DNA of 48,847 bases from an uncultured Pelagibacteraceae bacterium (GTDB taxonomy: Bacteria > Pseudomonadota > Alphaproteobacteria > Pelagibacterales > Pelagibacteraceae). Shown one piece after another: positions 17,413 to 25,763 of this stretch. Location: contig CACGAM010000005.1 in the NCBI GenBank assembly GCA_902571055.1, positions 1 to 48,847 on the forward strand, given 5' to 3'. Within the stretch, counting starts at the first letter, position 1; the number at the start of each line of letters is the position of its first letter. A program made the translations under genes and the position numbers. The notes beneath the pieces are model-generated. The model ran no database searches and had not been told where the DNA came from. It was given only the letters and a program-made list of their open reading frames with translations.

Positions 17413-18258
17413 ATGATATTAATTGATGGAAAAAAAGCTGCTGCCGAACTAAGAAATGAACTCAAAAATGAGGTCGCAGAACTTAAATCTAAATATAATA
17501 ATGTTCCTGGACTAACTGTAATATTAATTGGCGATCTAACACCTAGTCAAATTTATGTTCGTAATAAAGAAAAATCTGCAGTTGAAGTTGGTTTAAAATC
17601 AGATGTAATTAAATATCCAGACACAGTTGATGAAAAAACAGTTCTGGAAAAAATTACTGAGCTTAATAAAGACGATACTGTATCAGGAATTTTAGTTCAA
17701 CTACCTCTTCCTAAACATATAGATAAACAAAAAGTTATAGAAACAATTCATCCTAGTAAAGATGTAGATGGTTTTCATCCGATGAATGTAGGAAATTTAT
17801 CATCTGGTTATGATAGTTCAGTTCCTTGTACTCCGTTAGGGTGTTATTTGCTTATAAAAAAAATTGAGCCAAACCTAAATGGTAAGAAGGCCGTGATTGT
17901 TGGTCGATCTAATTTAAATGGAAAACCAATGACACAACTATTATTAAAAGAAAATTGCACAGTAACTATCACTCATTCAAAAACTACAGATTTAAAAGCT
18001 GAATGTCTTGAAGCAGATATAATAGTTGCTGCCGTAGGTATACCAGAGCTAGTCAAAGGAGATTGGGTAAAAAAAGGAGCAATTGTAATTGATGTTGGAA
18101 TTAATAAAACTGATAAGGGTATAGTTGGTGATGTAGACTTTGATCAAGTATCAAAAGTTGCAAGCGCTTTAACTCCTGTACCTGGCGGCGTTGGTCCAAT
18201 GACAATTGCATGTTTATTAAAAAATACTGTTGAGTGCTTTAAAAGATCACAAAAATAA
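17413..18258 (+). CDS. folD: Methylene-THF dehydrogenase / methenyl-THF cyclohydrolase
   Basis: FolD interconverts 5,10-methylene-THF, 5,10-methenyl-THF and 10-formyl-THF, making the formyl donor used by PurH. Signatures in order: LTVILIGDLTPSQIYVRNKEKS (Tyr and catalytic Lys, read in pieces), GILVQLPLPKHID, KDVDGFHPMNVG, CTPLGC, VIVGRSNLNGKPM of the NADP site, VTITHSKT, AAVGIPELV, GAIVIDVGIN, GDVDFDQV and TPVPGGVGPMTIACLL. The 281-residue length is standard. SAR11-type cells depend heavily on C1 metabolism. It is the last plus-strand gene of the hemC cluster and converges on the ybbP-like gene. Confidence 0.98.
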   Translation: MILIDGKKAAAELRNELKNEVAELKSKYNNVPGLTVILIGDLTPSQIYVRNKEKSAVEVGLKSDVIKYPDTVDEKTVLEKITELNKDDTVSGILVQLPLPKHIDKQKVIETIHPSKDVDGFHPMNVGNLSSGYDSSVPCTPLGCYLLIKKIEPNLNGKKAVIVGRSNLNGKPMTQLLLKENCTVTITHSKTTDLKAECLEADIIVAAVGIPELVKGDWVKKGAIVIDVGINKTDKGIVGDVDFDQVSKVASALTPVPGGVGPMTIACLLKNTVECFKRSQK

Positions 18259-18266
18259 AATAATTT

Positions 18267-20804
18267 TTATTGATTTCTTATAAGTGGATAAACCTTAGGA
18301 CTCAAATATTTAAAATTTGTGAACATTATTAAAATTAAAGTAATTGCTCCAATGCTTAAACCAATATTTATAATTAAATTTAAATTTAGTCCCCAAGTTA
18401 AATTAAAAATATCTTCTATTACATAATAAGACCCAATAATTGCAAATAAAATTGCTATTAAAATTATTGAGGAGAAGACTAATAAAAATTCAATAATAAC
18501 AGAAATTATTACTTCTTTTCTTGAAAAACCTAATATTTTAAAAATTAAATTTTGAAATTCTTTAGTTTTTCCTTGAACAATTACAGCGCTAGAAATTACA
18601 ATTAAACCAATAATTATTGTGATTGAAGAAATTAAAATTACTGCAACAAATACTTTATTTAATACATTTGTTACTTTTGATAAGTAATCTTTTATTTTAA
18701 TTATCGATAAACTTGGTAATGCTTTTAATAATTTTGTCTCTTCAAATTTATTTTGATTTGAAAACTTAGCAGTAGCCAAATATTCATGAGGTATATTGCT
18801 TGCAAATTGTGGATTAAATAACATTGCAAAGTTTATTGACAGGTCACGGTAGTCAACAGCTCTAAAATTTTTGACTTCACCCTCTATCTTTTTTCCATAA
18901 ATGTTAAGAGTAAAAATATCTCCCAATTTTACATTAAAATCTCTAGCTACTTGAGCATCTAAAGATATTTGCAATTTATCTGGCTGAGTCAAATCCCACC
19001 AAACACCCTCAGTTAGAGGATTATCCACTGGAATTTCATCAGCCCATGACGATCTTCTCTCACTCTCAATGACCCAATAGCTGTTATTTTGAGGTGGTAT
19101 ATAAGTTTTCGGATCAATACCATTAATTTTCTCTAATGCATGAGAGACGATTGGAACGACCTCAACATTAGCATTATTATCCATTTGGTTAATTTTTCTT
19201 AAAAAAGTTTCACGTTCATTATTTTGTATACCAATGAAGAAAAAATCTGGGGCAATTTCGGGTATAGACTTAGAAACTTCTCGTTTAAAATTTTCTCCCA
19301 CCAATGCTAAAGTAAATAGCAATGTTACACCTAACCCTAATGACATAATTGTTATTGGGGTAATACCTTTAGATTGAGTAATATTTTTTATACTGACTTT
19401 AAAAGAAATGTTAGGATGATTTTTAAATTTATTTAAAAATAATATTATTACTTTAGATAATAAAAAAAATATAGACAAACAAATAAAAAAAGCACCAAAA
19501 TATGCCAGACTAATAATAGGTTTGTCAGAGCCAAATATAAAAATCGAAATTAGTATTGATAAAAATATTAAGCTTATAGCAGATGACTTTTTTGTATATT
19601 TAAATTTTAGACTTTGGAATACATTTCTAAATAAACTTGATGCTTTTACTTGTTCTATGGCATTTATTGTTGGTATAGAAAAAATGGCAAGCACTAGTAG
19701 TCCTACCAAAAAAATTCTTGTTAAATTTAAAAATGAAAAGATAGGTTCGATATTTAGACCAAGATTTTCACTTAAATAAAAACCGACAATAGGAACTAAA
19801 AAAAAACTAGATACATATGCACATATGCAAACAACAATAAGTAAAATAAATAATTGAACATAATAAATAGATTTAATAATACTCGAACTAAATCCCAATG
19901 CTTTCTTGACAGCTATCGACATATTATTCTTGTTTACAAATGACAGCAAAGTATTTGAAATCCCAATACCTGCTATTAGCATTGCGCTAATTGATACGAG
20001 AGACAAGAATTGGGAAAAGTTATTTATAACCCTTTTTAGCCCACTCGCTGAGTTTTCTGGGTATCTGATTTGAACTTTATCATCTTTTTTAAAAATTTTA
20101 ATTATATTGTCTCTTGTTGTTTTTATATTATCGTTTTCTTTAAATTTAACTTTATATTCGTAATTTAAAAAACTGCCTAGATTATTTAATTTTAAAAGAT
20201 TTAGAGTTTGTTTTCCTGCAATAGCAAAATCTCCAAATGCCACAAAGCCACTAACATCTGGTACAGATTTTATAATTCCAATTACAGTGAATGTTTGATC
20301 CTGAATTTTTATTTTTTCATTTAAGTTTAAATTTAAACTATAAAAAATATTTTCATTTACTAATATTGTATTTTTTTCTTTATGGATCCTAGATAAAGCT
20401 CCTTTAGGCTCATGACTAACATCTCCATATAATGGGTATTTGTTATCAACAGTTTTAACTCTTACAAATAAAGTTTTATTTTTTTCATTTCTCGTGGTCG
20501 AAATCATTGTGCTAAATTCAACCATTTCAGAAACAATTGCGAAGTCCTTAACTTTATTTATTAAATTTAAATCACCTTGAAATCTGTTGTAATCTAACTC
20601 AAGATCTCCTCCTAGCAACTCCCTTGCATTATCTCTTAATTCCTTTTTCAAACTATCTTCGATAGTTAAAATTACACTAAGGATAAAAAGACTAATAAAT
20701 AATGTTAGGACAATGCTTTTAATTTTAAAATAATTTCTACTTAAATCTTTTATTGAATATTTAAATATTAATTTTAAGTCTGAACTTTTAGGAAATTTTA
20801 CCAT
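18267..20804 (-). CDS. ybbP: ABC transporter permease, FtsX/YbbP-like
   Basis: This 845-residue permease has the duplicated FtsX/MacB arrangement. The first membrane segment is at about residues 25-45, followed by a large extracytoplasmic domain, then three or four helices near 265-385 (SLVSISAMLIAGIGISNTLLS, NAIEQVKASSLFRNV). Another helix group and a second domain follow, with a last helix group at 720-835. The VKASSLFR type coupling segment and the overall length match E. coli YbbP. Its partner ATPase gene overlaps the start by 17 bases. The adjacent divergent tesA reproduces the E. coli tesA/ybbA/ybbP neighbourhood. The cargo is not known. Confidence 0.88.
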   Translation of the reverse strand: MVKFPKSSDLKLIFKYSIKDLSRNYFKIKSIVLTLFISLFILSVILTIEDSLKKELRDNARELLGGDLELDYNRFQGDLNLINKVKDFAIVSEMVEFSTMISTTRNEKNKTLFVRVKTVDNKYPLYGDVSHEPKGALSRIHKEKNTILVNENIFYSLNLNLNEKIKIQDQTFTVIGIIKSVPDVSGFVAFGDFAIAGKQTLNLLKLNNLGSFLNYEYKVKFKENDNIKTTRDNIIKIFKKDDKVQIRYPENSASGLKRVINNFSQFLSLVSISAMLIAGIGISNTLLSFVNKNNMSIAVKKALGFSSSIIKSIYYVQLFILLIVVCICAYVSSFFLVPIVGFYLSENLGLNIEPIFSFLNLTRIFLVGLLVLAIFSIPTINAIEQVKASSLFRNVFQSLKFKYTKKSSAISLIFLSILISIFIFGSDKPIISLAYFGAFFICLSIFFLLSKVIILFLNKFKNHPNISFKVSIKNITQSKGITPITIMSLGLGVTLLFTLALVGENFKREVSKSIPEIAPDFFFIGIQNNERETFLRKINQMDNNANVEVVPIVSHALEKINGIDPKTYIPPQNNSYWVIESERRSSWADEIPVDNPLTEGVWWDLTQPDKLQISLDAQVARDFNVKLGDIFTLNIYGKKIEGEVKNFRAVDYRDLSINFAMLFNPQFASNIPHEYLATAKFSNQNKFEETKLLKALPSLSIIKIKDYLSKVTNVLNKVFVAVILISSITIIIGLIVISSAVIVQGKTKEFQNLIFKILGFSRKEVIISVIIEFLLVFSSIILIAILFAIIGSYYVIEDIFNLTWGLNLNLIINIGLSIGAITLILIMFTNFKYLSPKVYPLIRNQ

Positions 20805-21453
20805 CTATAATTTTGATTTTTCTTTTTGATTTATTTGCAAGTTTATGATCGTGTGTTACCATAATTAAAGATGATCCTTCCTCTGCTACGTAATTAAATA
20901 GTATTTTTGATATCATCAGAGAATTTTCACTATCTAAGTTGCCAGTAGGCTCGTCAGCTAAAATTAATTCTGGTTTCATAGCTATTGCCCTTGCAATTGC
21001 AACTCTTTGCTGTTCCCCCCCTGACAATTGACTTGGCAGGTTGTTGAATCTATTTTTTAATCCAAATCTGTATAATAATTCTTTAGCTTGACTGTTAGGG
21101 TTTCTGAACTTATTTAATTCTAAAGTTAATGCTACATTTTCTAAAGCAGAATAATTAGGTATTAAATAAAAAGATTGAAATACTATTCCTATATTTTTTC
21201 TTCTAATTTCTGAGATTTTATCCTCTGATAAATTTGTTAAATCATTATTATTAAAATATATTTTTCCAGAAGTGGCTTTTTCTAATCCACCTATAAGCAT
21301 TATTAAACTTGTTTTTCCTGATCCGCTCTCCCCTACAATTGATATAGTTTCTTTTTTTTTAACAGTTAGGTTAATATTGTTCAAAACTTTTAAATTCTTT
21401 TTATCATTTTGATATTTAAGGTTAATATTTTGTAATTTAAGAAGTGGTGTCAT
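20788..21453 (-). CDS. ybbA: ABC transporter ATP-binding protein, YbbA/LolD-like
   Basis: This is a 221-residue ATPase of the LolD/MacB/YbbA group. Walker A is [10 protein letters not shown], the Q-loop is [17 protein letters not shown], the signature is [16 protein letters not shown], Walker B is [12 protein letters not shown], and the H-loop is VTHDH. The start is chosen at ATG 21453, where the family begins ([14 protein letters not shown]). A further 16 residues to 21501 would overlap tesA deeply. With this start, its ATG and the tesA ATG on the other strand share the bases of one CATG. It feeds the permease next to it, and the genes overlap by 17 bases. Confidence 0.93.
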   Translation of the reverse strand: MTPLLKLQNINLKYQNDKKNLKVLNNINLTVKKKETISIVGESGSGKTSLIMLIGGLEKATSGKIYFNNNDLTNLSEDKISEIRRKNIGIVFQSFYLIPNYSALENVALTLELNKFRNPNSQAKELLYRFGLKNRFNNLPSQLSGGEQQRVAIARAIAMKPELILADEPTGNLDSENSLMISKILFNYVAEEGSSLIMVTHDHKLANKSKRKIKIIDGKIS

Positions 21454-21454
21454 G
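21451..21454. promoter_or_regulatory. CATG: head-to-head overlapping start codons of ybbA and tesA
   Basis: The palindrome CATG supplies ATG to both strands: minus-strand 21453-21451 for the ABC ATPase and plus-strand 21452-21454 for tesA. If both starts are right, each gene's promoter and any SD must lie inside the other's coding region, or translation is leaderless. The assignments are supported on the minus side by the family start and on the plus side by an intact signal peptide beginning at this ATG. Confidence 0.6.
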
Positions 21455-22060
21455 TATAAAATATTTTTTATTAAAATAATATTGCTCTGTCTAGTAAGCA
21501 TAAAAGTCTATGCAAAAGAAAAAATCTTACTTTTTGGGGATAGTATAATGGCTGGATATGGCCTACCAGCCGAATATCATTTATCAACCGTTTTAGAAAA
21601 TGATTTAACTTCTGAAGGTTATAATTTTGAAGTTATTAATGGCAGTGTATCTGGTAGTACTTCAGCAAATGGATTGAACCGTGCAGAATGGAGTTTATCT
21701 GATTCTGATATAGGTTTAATAATACTATGCCTTGGAGCAAATGATATGCTTAGAGGAATAAATCCAGATGAGACAAGAACAAACTTAGAAAAAATAATTC
21801 AAATTGCCAATAAAAAAAAAATTAAAATCATTTTAGCAGGAATGTTAGCTCCAAACTCACATGGTAAAATTTATAAAAAAAAATTTGACAATGTTTATCC
21901 TCATTTATCAGAAAAATATAATTTACCATTAATACCATTCTTATTAAAAGACGTAGCATTGAAACCTGATTTAAATTTAAATGATGGTATTCATCCAAAT
22001 AAAAAAGGTACGAAAATTATAAGCATCACGATAAAAAATAAAATTTTAGAAAACATATAA
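21452..22060 (+). CDS. tesA: Arylesterase / lysophospholipase / acyl-CoA thioesterase I, SGNH hydrolase
   Basis: TesA-type SGNH hydrolases cleave acyl thioesters, lysophospholipids and aryl esters in the periplasm. The 202-residue product starts with a short signal peptide (FFIKIILLCLVSIKVYA, cleavage probably after residue ~21). Block I is LLFGDSIMAGYGLP (Ser31), block II has the Gly in INGSVSGSTSANG, block III is LGANDMLRG, and block V is DGIHPNKKG (D178, H181). All four SGNH residues are present. It reads divergently from ybbA with shared start-codon bases, as in the E. coli gene neighbourhood. The next gene starts 16 bases after its stop. Confidence 0.95.
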   Translation: MYKIFFIKIILLCLVSIKVYAKEKILLFGDSIMAGYGLPAEYHLSTVLENDLTSEGYNFEVINGSVSGSTSANGLNRAEWSLSDSDIGLIILCLGANDMLRGINPDETRTNLEKIIQIANKKKIKIILAGMLAPNSHGKIYKKKFDNVYPHLSEKYNLPLIPFLLKDVALKPDLNLNDGIHPNKKGTKIISITIKNKILENI

Positions 22061-22076
22061 ATATAAATTTAAAAAT

Positions 22077-23069
22077 ATGATAAAAAAATATCACCATTTA
22101 AAAGATGGAAGTTTCAGAAATCCAGAGGGATCTCCAGTAAGAGATATGAAATTCAATTGGAGTTATAGAATATTTAATCAAGAAAAAAAAAAATTAAATA
22201 TGAACATTCCTAATGAACACGTAATTTCCAAGGATACGGTGATTAAATCACTTAAAGAAAATGAAAACAGTGATTACATTTTTTGGATTGGCCATGCTAC
22301 TTTTTTAATCAAATTGGGAAATACAACTATTATAACAGATCCAGTTTTTGAGAAAAATATGGGGCCTTTAATTTTTGGTCCTAAAAGATACGTAGATCCA
22401 GCTATTGAATTAGATGAATTACCAAAAATTGATTTATTTCTTTTGACACACAACCATTATGATCACCTTAGTACTAGAACTATACAAAGATTCCCCTACA
22501 AGAAAGCTAAAGTTGCTACTGCTTTACAGCTCGGAAAATATTTTACTAAAAATGGATTTAACGATGTGACTGAATTGGATTGGTATGACCAAATAAAAGT
22601 TAATGATTTAAAAATAACATTTGTACCTGCAGTTCATTGGTCAAAAAGAAGTCTTTGGGACACTAATAAAACTTTATGGGGTAGTTTTTTAATTGAGTAT
22701 AATGGAAAAAAATTTTTCTTCGCATGTGATACTGGTTATGGTGGAATTTATAAATATCTAGGTAAAAAATACGGACCTATTGATCTAACCTTTATCAATA
22801 TTGGAGCTTATAATTTTTATCCAATGGCGCCAAAAAAAGATAAATCCATTTATCATACAAATCCAGAAGAAGCTCTTAATATTGGACGAGATTTAAAAAG
22901 TAAAAAAGTTTTAGGAATGCACTGGGGTACAGTAGTACTCTCGTTAGAGCCTATTATGGAGCCAGGCGTGAGATTTAAAAATTCTTCTAATCAATATGGA
23001 TATCATCCTGATGATGCGATAACATTTAAGATTGGTCAGCTAGAAACTTTAGATAATATCTTAAGCTAA
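22077..23069 (+). CDS. MBL-fold metallohydrolase (NAPE-PLD/UlaG-like)
   Basis: This 330-residue metallo-beta-lactamase-fold protein has the dinuclear metal motif HNHYDHLS (H125, H127, D129, H130), the WIGHATFLIKLGNTTIITDP strand pair, FVPAVHWSKR with another ligand His, FACDTGYGG with the bridging Asp, and GMHWGTV with the last His. The pattern best fits the family containing N-acylphosphatidylethanolamine phospholipase D and similar lipid hydrolases, so a phospholipid-like substrate is possible but not shown. There is no signal peptide. It lies just behind tesA, another lipid hydrolase, and converges on the SDR gene with a 9-base overlap of the 3' ends. Confidence 0.88.
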   Translation: MIKKYHHLKDGSFRNPEGSPVRDMKFNWSYRIFNQEKKKLNMNIPNEHVISKDTVIKSLKENENSDYIFWIGHATFLIKLGNTTIITDPVFEKNMGPLIFGPKRYVDPAIELDELPKIDLFLLTHNHYDHLSTRTIQRFPYKKAKVATALQLGKYFTKNGFNDVTELDWYDQIKVNDLKITFVPAVHWSKRSLWDTNKTLWGSFLIEYNGKKFFFACDTGYGGIYKYLGKKYGPIDLTFINIGAYNFYPMAPKKDKSIYHTNPEEALNIGRDLKSKKVLGMHWGTVVLSLEPIMEPGVRFKNSSNQYGYHPDDAITFKIGQLETLDNILS

Positions 23070-23771
23070 TCTTGATCGGCCACCATCTACTGCAATTACT
23101 TGACCAGTAATCCATGAACTATCTTCAGAAATTAAGAATTTAGCAAGTGAAGCAGAGTCTTGCCCTTCACCAATCCTTTTTAAAGGATGTGCTTTTGCTA
23201 TTCCATCTGCGATTGCAGAATTTTTTAACATCGGTTGAGCAATTTTAGATTTTGTTAAACTTGGAGCAATACAATTTACCCTTATATTTGGAGCAAACTC
23301 TGCTGCTAGACTAATTGCAAGCCCTTCAACAGCTGCTTTTGCTGATGCTATAATAGAATGGTTTGTAAAACCTCGATGAACAGCTGCAGTGGAAAAAAGA
23401 ACTATTGATCCTTTATTCTTTCTAAGACTATCTTGAAAACCTTTTATAGCCTCAACTGCAGAATAAAGATTTAGTTTCATGCATTTATTGAAGTCTTCTT
23501 CTTTTGTCATTCTAACAGGTTTTAAATCTATAGATCCTATGCAATAAGCAATTCCTTTTGCTTCTGGTACATCGGACTTAACCTTCTCCATAAATCCATC
23601 CTGTAGAACATCAGCTACAGTAAAAGTACAACCCAATTTTTCTGCAATCGGTTTAACCTCATCTCCATTTCTGGCAACTAAATGAATTTCAGCTTTATCA
23701 TTTGCAAGCTTCTCAGCAAGACTAGAGCCGATAGAACCTGTCGCACCAAAAATAATATATTTTCCTGACAT
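23061..23771 (-). CDS. SDR-family protein lacking the catalytic Tyr
   Basis: This 236-residue short-chain dehydrogenase/reductase fold protein has the nucleotide loop GATGSIGSSLAEKL (residues 9-22), AYCIGSIDLKP in place of NNAG, and the C-terminal VNCIAPSLTKS and GQVIAVDGG. Ser127 is in place (LFSTAAV), but the YxxxK motif reads I141-ASA-K145, so the catalytic Tyr is missing while Lys remains. I recall a subgroup of SDRs with a similar replacement, so this may be a functional variant (non-oxidoreductase or using another acid) rather than a damaged gene. It is divergent from the photolyase operon with a 27-bp gap, suggesting shared regulation. Confidence 0.85.
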   Translation of the reverse strand: MSGKYIIFGATGSIGSSLAEKLANDKAEIHLVARNGDEVKPIAEKLGCTFTVADVLQDGFMEKVKSDVPEAKGIAYCIGSIDLKPVRMTKEEDFNKCMKLNLYSAVEAIKGFQDSLRKNKGSIVLFSTAAVHRGFTNHSIIASAKAAVEGLAISLAAEFAPNIRVNCIAPSLTKSKIAQPMLKNSAIADGIAKAHPLKRIGEGQDSASLAKFLISEDSSWITGQVIAVDGGRSRLA

Positions 23772-23798
23772 AAATTTTTTTTTAGTTATATTAACATT

Positions 23799-25295
23799 AT
23801 GAAGTTATTTTTTATACTTGGAAATCAATTATTTCCACCAAAATACTTAGATCGCTACAAAAATGATCACCTATTTTTCATGGCAGAGGATCTAGAGCTT
23901 TGCACGTACGAGAAGCACCATAAGCTTAAAATATTACTATTTTTATCCTCTATGAGATCCCATTCAGATGAATTAAAAAAAAATAAACTTAAAATAGAAT
24001 ATTCAGATATCGAGAATAAAGAGTTCGGTAAAAGTTATACAGAAAAATTAAAAAAAATTATCAAATCAAAAAAAATAAACGAAGTAACAAGTTTTGAAGT
24101 TGAGGATAAATTTTTTGAAATCAAATTAACTAAATTTTTTAACAGTATAAACGTTAAATGGAATGTTATTAAAACACCAATGTTTCTTAATTCTCGTCAG
24201 GAGTTTGATGCATATTTAAATAAAAATAAAAAACCATTTATGGCAACATTTTATAAAGAAACTAGAAAAAAACTGAATATTCTAATGGCAAAAGATGGAA
24301 CACCAGTGGGTGGTAAATGGAGTTTCGATGAGGACAACAGAAATAAATTACCCAAAAATATTTCTATACCTAAATTTCCGAAAATTAGTGAGACCAAACA
24401 TACTGTAGCTTTAAAAAAAATAGTTGAAAAAAAATTTCCAAAACATCCAGGTAGTGTAGATAATTTTTGGTTAGCTACAACTCATAAAGATGTTGTTAAG
24501 CTATTAGATTTTTTTATTAAGGAAAAGTCTAATTTGTTTGGAGATTATGAGGATGCGGTTGATCAAAAAGATAATATATTATTTCATAGTGCACTAAGTC
24601 CATATATTAATCTTGGTTTAATTACTCCAGAATTTGTTATTGATAGAATTTTAACCCATCACAAGAAAAACAAAATAAGACTAAACTCATTAGAAGGATA
24701 CATAAGACAAGTAATTGGTTGGAGAGAATTCATGAGGGGAATTTATAGGGGTTATAATAAAGAGATGGAAACACGAAATTTCTTTAAACAAAATAGAAAA
24801 ATGAAAAGTTCTTGGTATGAAGGTAATACGGGTTTGCCACCATTAGACTACGCAATTAAAAATGCTCTAACACATGGATGGTCACACCACATTGAGAGAT
24901 TAATGATATTAGCTAATATTATGAACCTTTGTGAAATCAAACCTATCTATGTTTATAAATGGTTTATGGAAATGTTTGTAGATTCATCTGACTGGGTAAT
25001 GGTTCCCAATGTTTATGGTATGGGATTATTTAGTGATGGTGGAATTTTTGCAACCAAACCCTATATATGTGGATCAAGTTATTTTATGAAGATGATGGAT
25101 TTTAAAAAAGGTGAGTGGTGTAATATTATGGATGGTCTTTATTGGAGGTTTATAAATAGAAACAGATCCTTCTTTTTGAAAAATCCTAGATTATCAATGA
25201 TGGTTCGTATCTTAGATAAAATGAAACAAGACAGAAAAAAATTAATTTTTTCCGCAGCTGACAAATTTATTAAAGAGAATACTAATGTCAGTTAA
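23799..25295 (+). CDS. Cryptochrome/photolyase-related protein (bacterial (6-4)-photolyase/FeS-BCP relative)
   Basis: A 498-residue flavoprotein of the deoxyribodipyrimidine photolyase-related family. The N-terminal antenna domain begins FFILGNQLFPPKYL, with FFMAEDLELCTYEKHHKLKI. The C-terminal FAD domain shows FHSALSPYINLGLITPEFV, YIRQVIGWREFMRGIYRG, HGWSHHIERLMILANIMNL, WFMEMFVDSSDWVMVPNVYG and GGIFATKPYICGSS. These match the bacterial (6-4) photolyase/PhrB group, which normally carries a 4Fe-4S cluster. By my remembered alignment only the last cluster Cys (C441 in GEWC) is kept, and the CxxC pair is not evident (C424-GSS instead). Probable role: light-driven DNA repair or light signalling. 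The next gene starts 11 bases before its stop. Confidence 0.92.
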   Translation: MKLFFILGNQLFPPKYLDRYKNDHLFFMAEDLELCTYEKHHKLKILLFLSSMRSHSDELKKNKLKIEYSDIENKEFGKSYTEKLKKIIKSKKINEVTSFEVEDKFFEIKLTKFFNSINVKWNVIKTPMFLNSRQEFDAYLNKNKKPFMATFYKETRKKLNILMAKDGTPVGGKWSFDEDNRNKLPKNISIPKFPKISETKHTVALKKIVEKKFPKHPGSVDNFWLATTHKDVVKLLDFFIKEKSNLFGDYEDAVDQKDNILFHSALSPYINLGLITPEFVIDRILTHHKKNKIRLNSLEGYIRQVIGWREFMRGIYRGYNKEMETRNFFKQNRKMKSSWYEGNTGLPPLDYAIKNALTHGWSHHIERLMILANIMNLCEIKPIYVYKWFMEMFVDSSDWVMVPNVYGMGLFSDGGIFATKPYICGSSYFMKMMDFKKGEWCNIMDGLYWRFINRNRSFFLKNPRLSMMVRILDKMKQDRKKLIFSAADKFIKENTNVS

Positions 25296-25635
25296 AGTTT
25301 TTTTTAATAACTCATGTAAGATTTGTAAAATGGAAATTGATCATTACAAAAAATATTCAGATAATTCATTAGATTGGGTAGACATAACAAATAATGATGA
25401 GGCGATTTCATTGACATCAAAAACGCAAGCTGAGCTTTTAAGAAGACTTCACGTTATCCATGATGGAAAAGTAATTGGTGGGGCAAAAGCATTTTTAATT
25501 ATTTGGTCGAGTATTCCGAAATACAATTTTTTATATAAAGTCTTAAGTAAAAAACCACTATTCATATTATTTCATTATGCATATGAGATTGCTGCCTATT
25601 TTTTATTTTTAAAAAATAAACATCAATTAAAATGA
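25285..25635 (+). CDS. DCC-family (DUF393) thiol-disulfide oxidoreductase-like protein
   Basis: This 116-residue protein has a thioredoxin-like start: VKVFFNNSCKICKMEIDHYKK with a CxxC pair at C11 and C14. The middle LRRLHVIHDGKVIGGAKAFLIIWSSIP and a hydrophobic tail (FILFHYAYEIAAYFLFL) follow the layout of the DCC/DUF393 family, in which the canonical motif is DCPLC. The family is thought to act in thiol-disulfide exchange, but partners are unknown. It overlaps the photolyase gene by 11 bases and the DUF2256 gene by ATGA. DUF393 genes near photolyases recur in bacteria, so a link to flavin photochemistry is a reasonable inference. Confidence 0.88.
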   Translation: MSVKVFFNNSCKICKMEIDHYKKYSDNSLDWVDITNNDEAISLTSKTQAELLRRLHVIHDGKVIGGAKAFLIIWSSIPKYNFLYKVLSKKPLFILFHYAYEIAAYFLFLKNKHQLK

Positions 25636-25763
25636 AAAAATCTAACTTACCTTCTAAATTATGCGTCGTTTGTAAAAGGCCTTTTAATTGGAGAAAAAAA
25701 TGGAAACTTAACTGGGATAAAGTCAAATATTGTTCAAAAAGATGCTCTAGTAAAAGAATATGA
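25632..25763 (+). CDS. DUF2256 zinc-ribbon miniprotein (43 aa)
   Basis: This very short gene fills what would otherwise be a 124-bp gap. The 43-residue product has C11-VV-C14 and C34-SKR-C38, separated by KRPFNWRKKWKLNWDKVKY, an almost exact DUF2256 pattern (CxxC, RPFxWRKKW, VKYCSxRC). Four cysteines suggest one zinc. DUF2256 genes are often found beside cryptochrome/photolyase genes, and here the gene is locked by ATGA overlaps to both the DCC gene upstream (25632-25635) and the DUF4174-like gene downstream (25760-25763). It is highly basic, so nucleic acid binding is conceivable; function is unknown. Confidence 0.95.
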   Translation: MKKSNLPSKLCVVCKRPFNWRKKWKLNWDKVKYCSKRCSSKRI

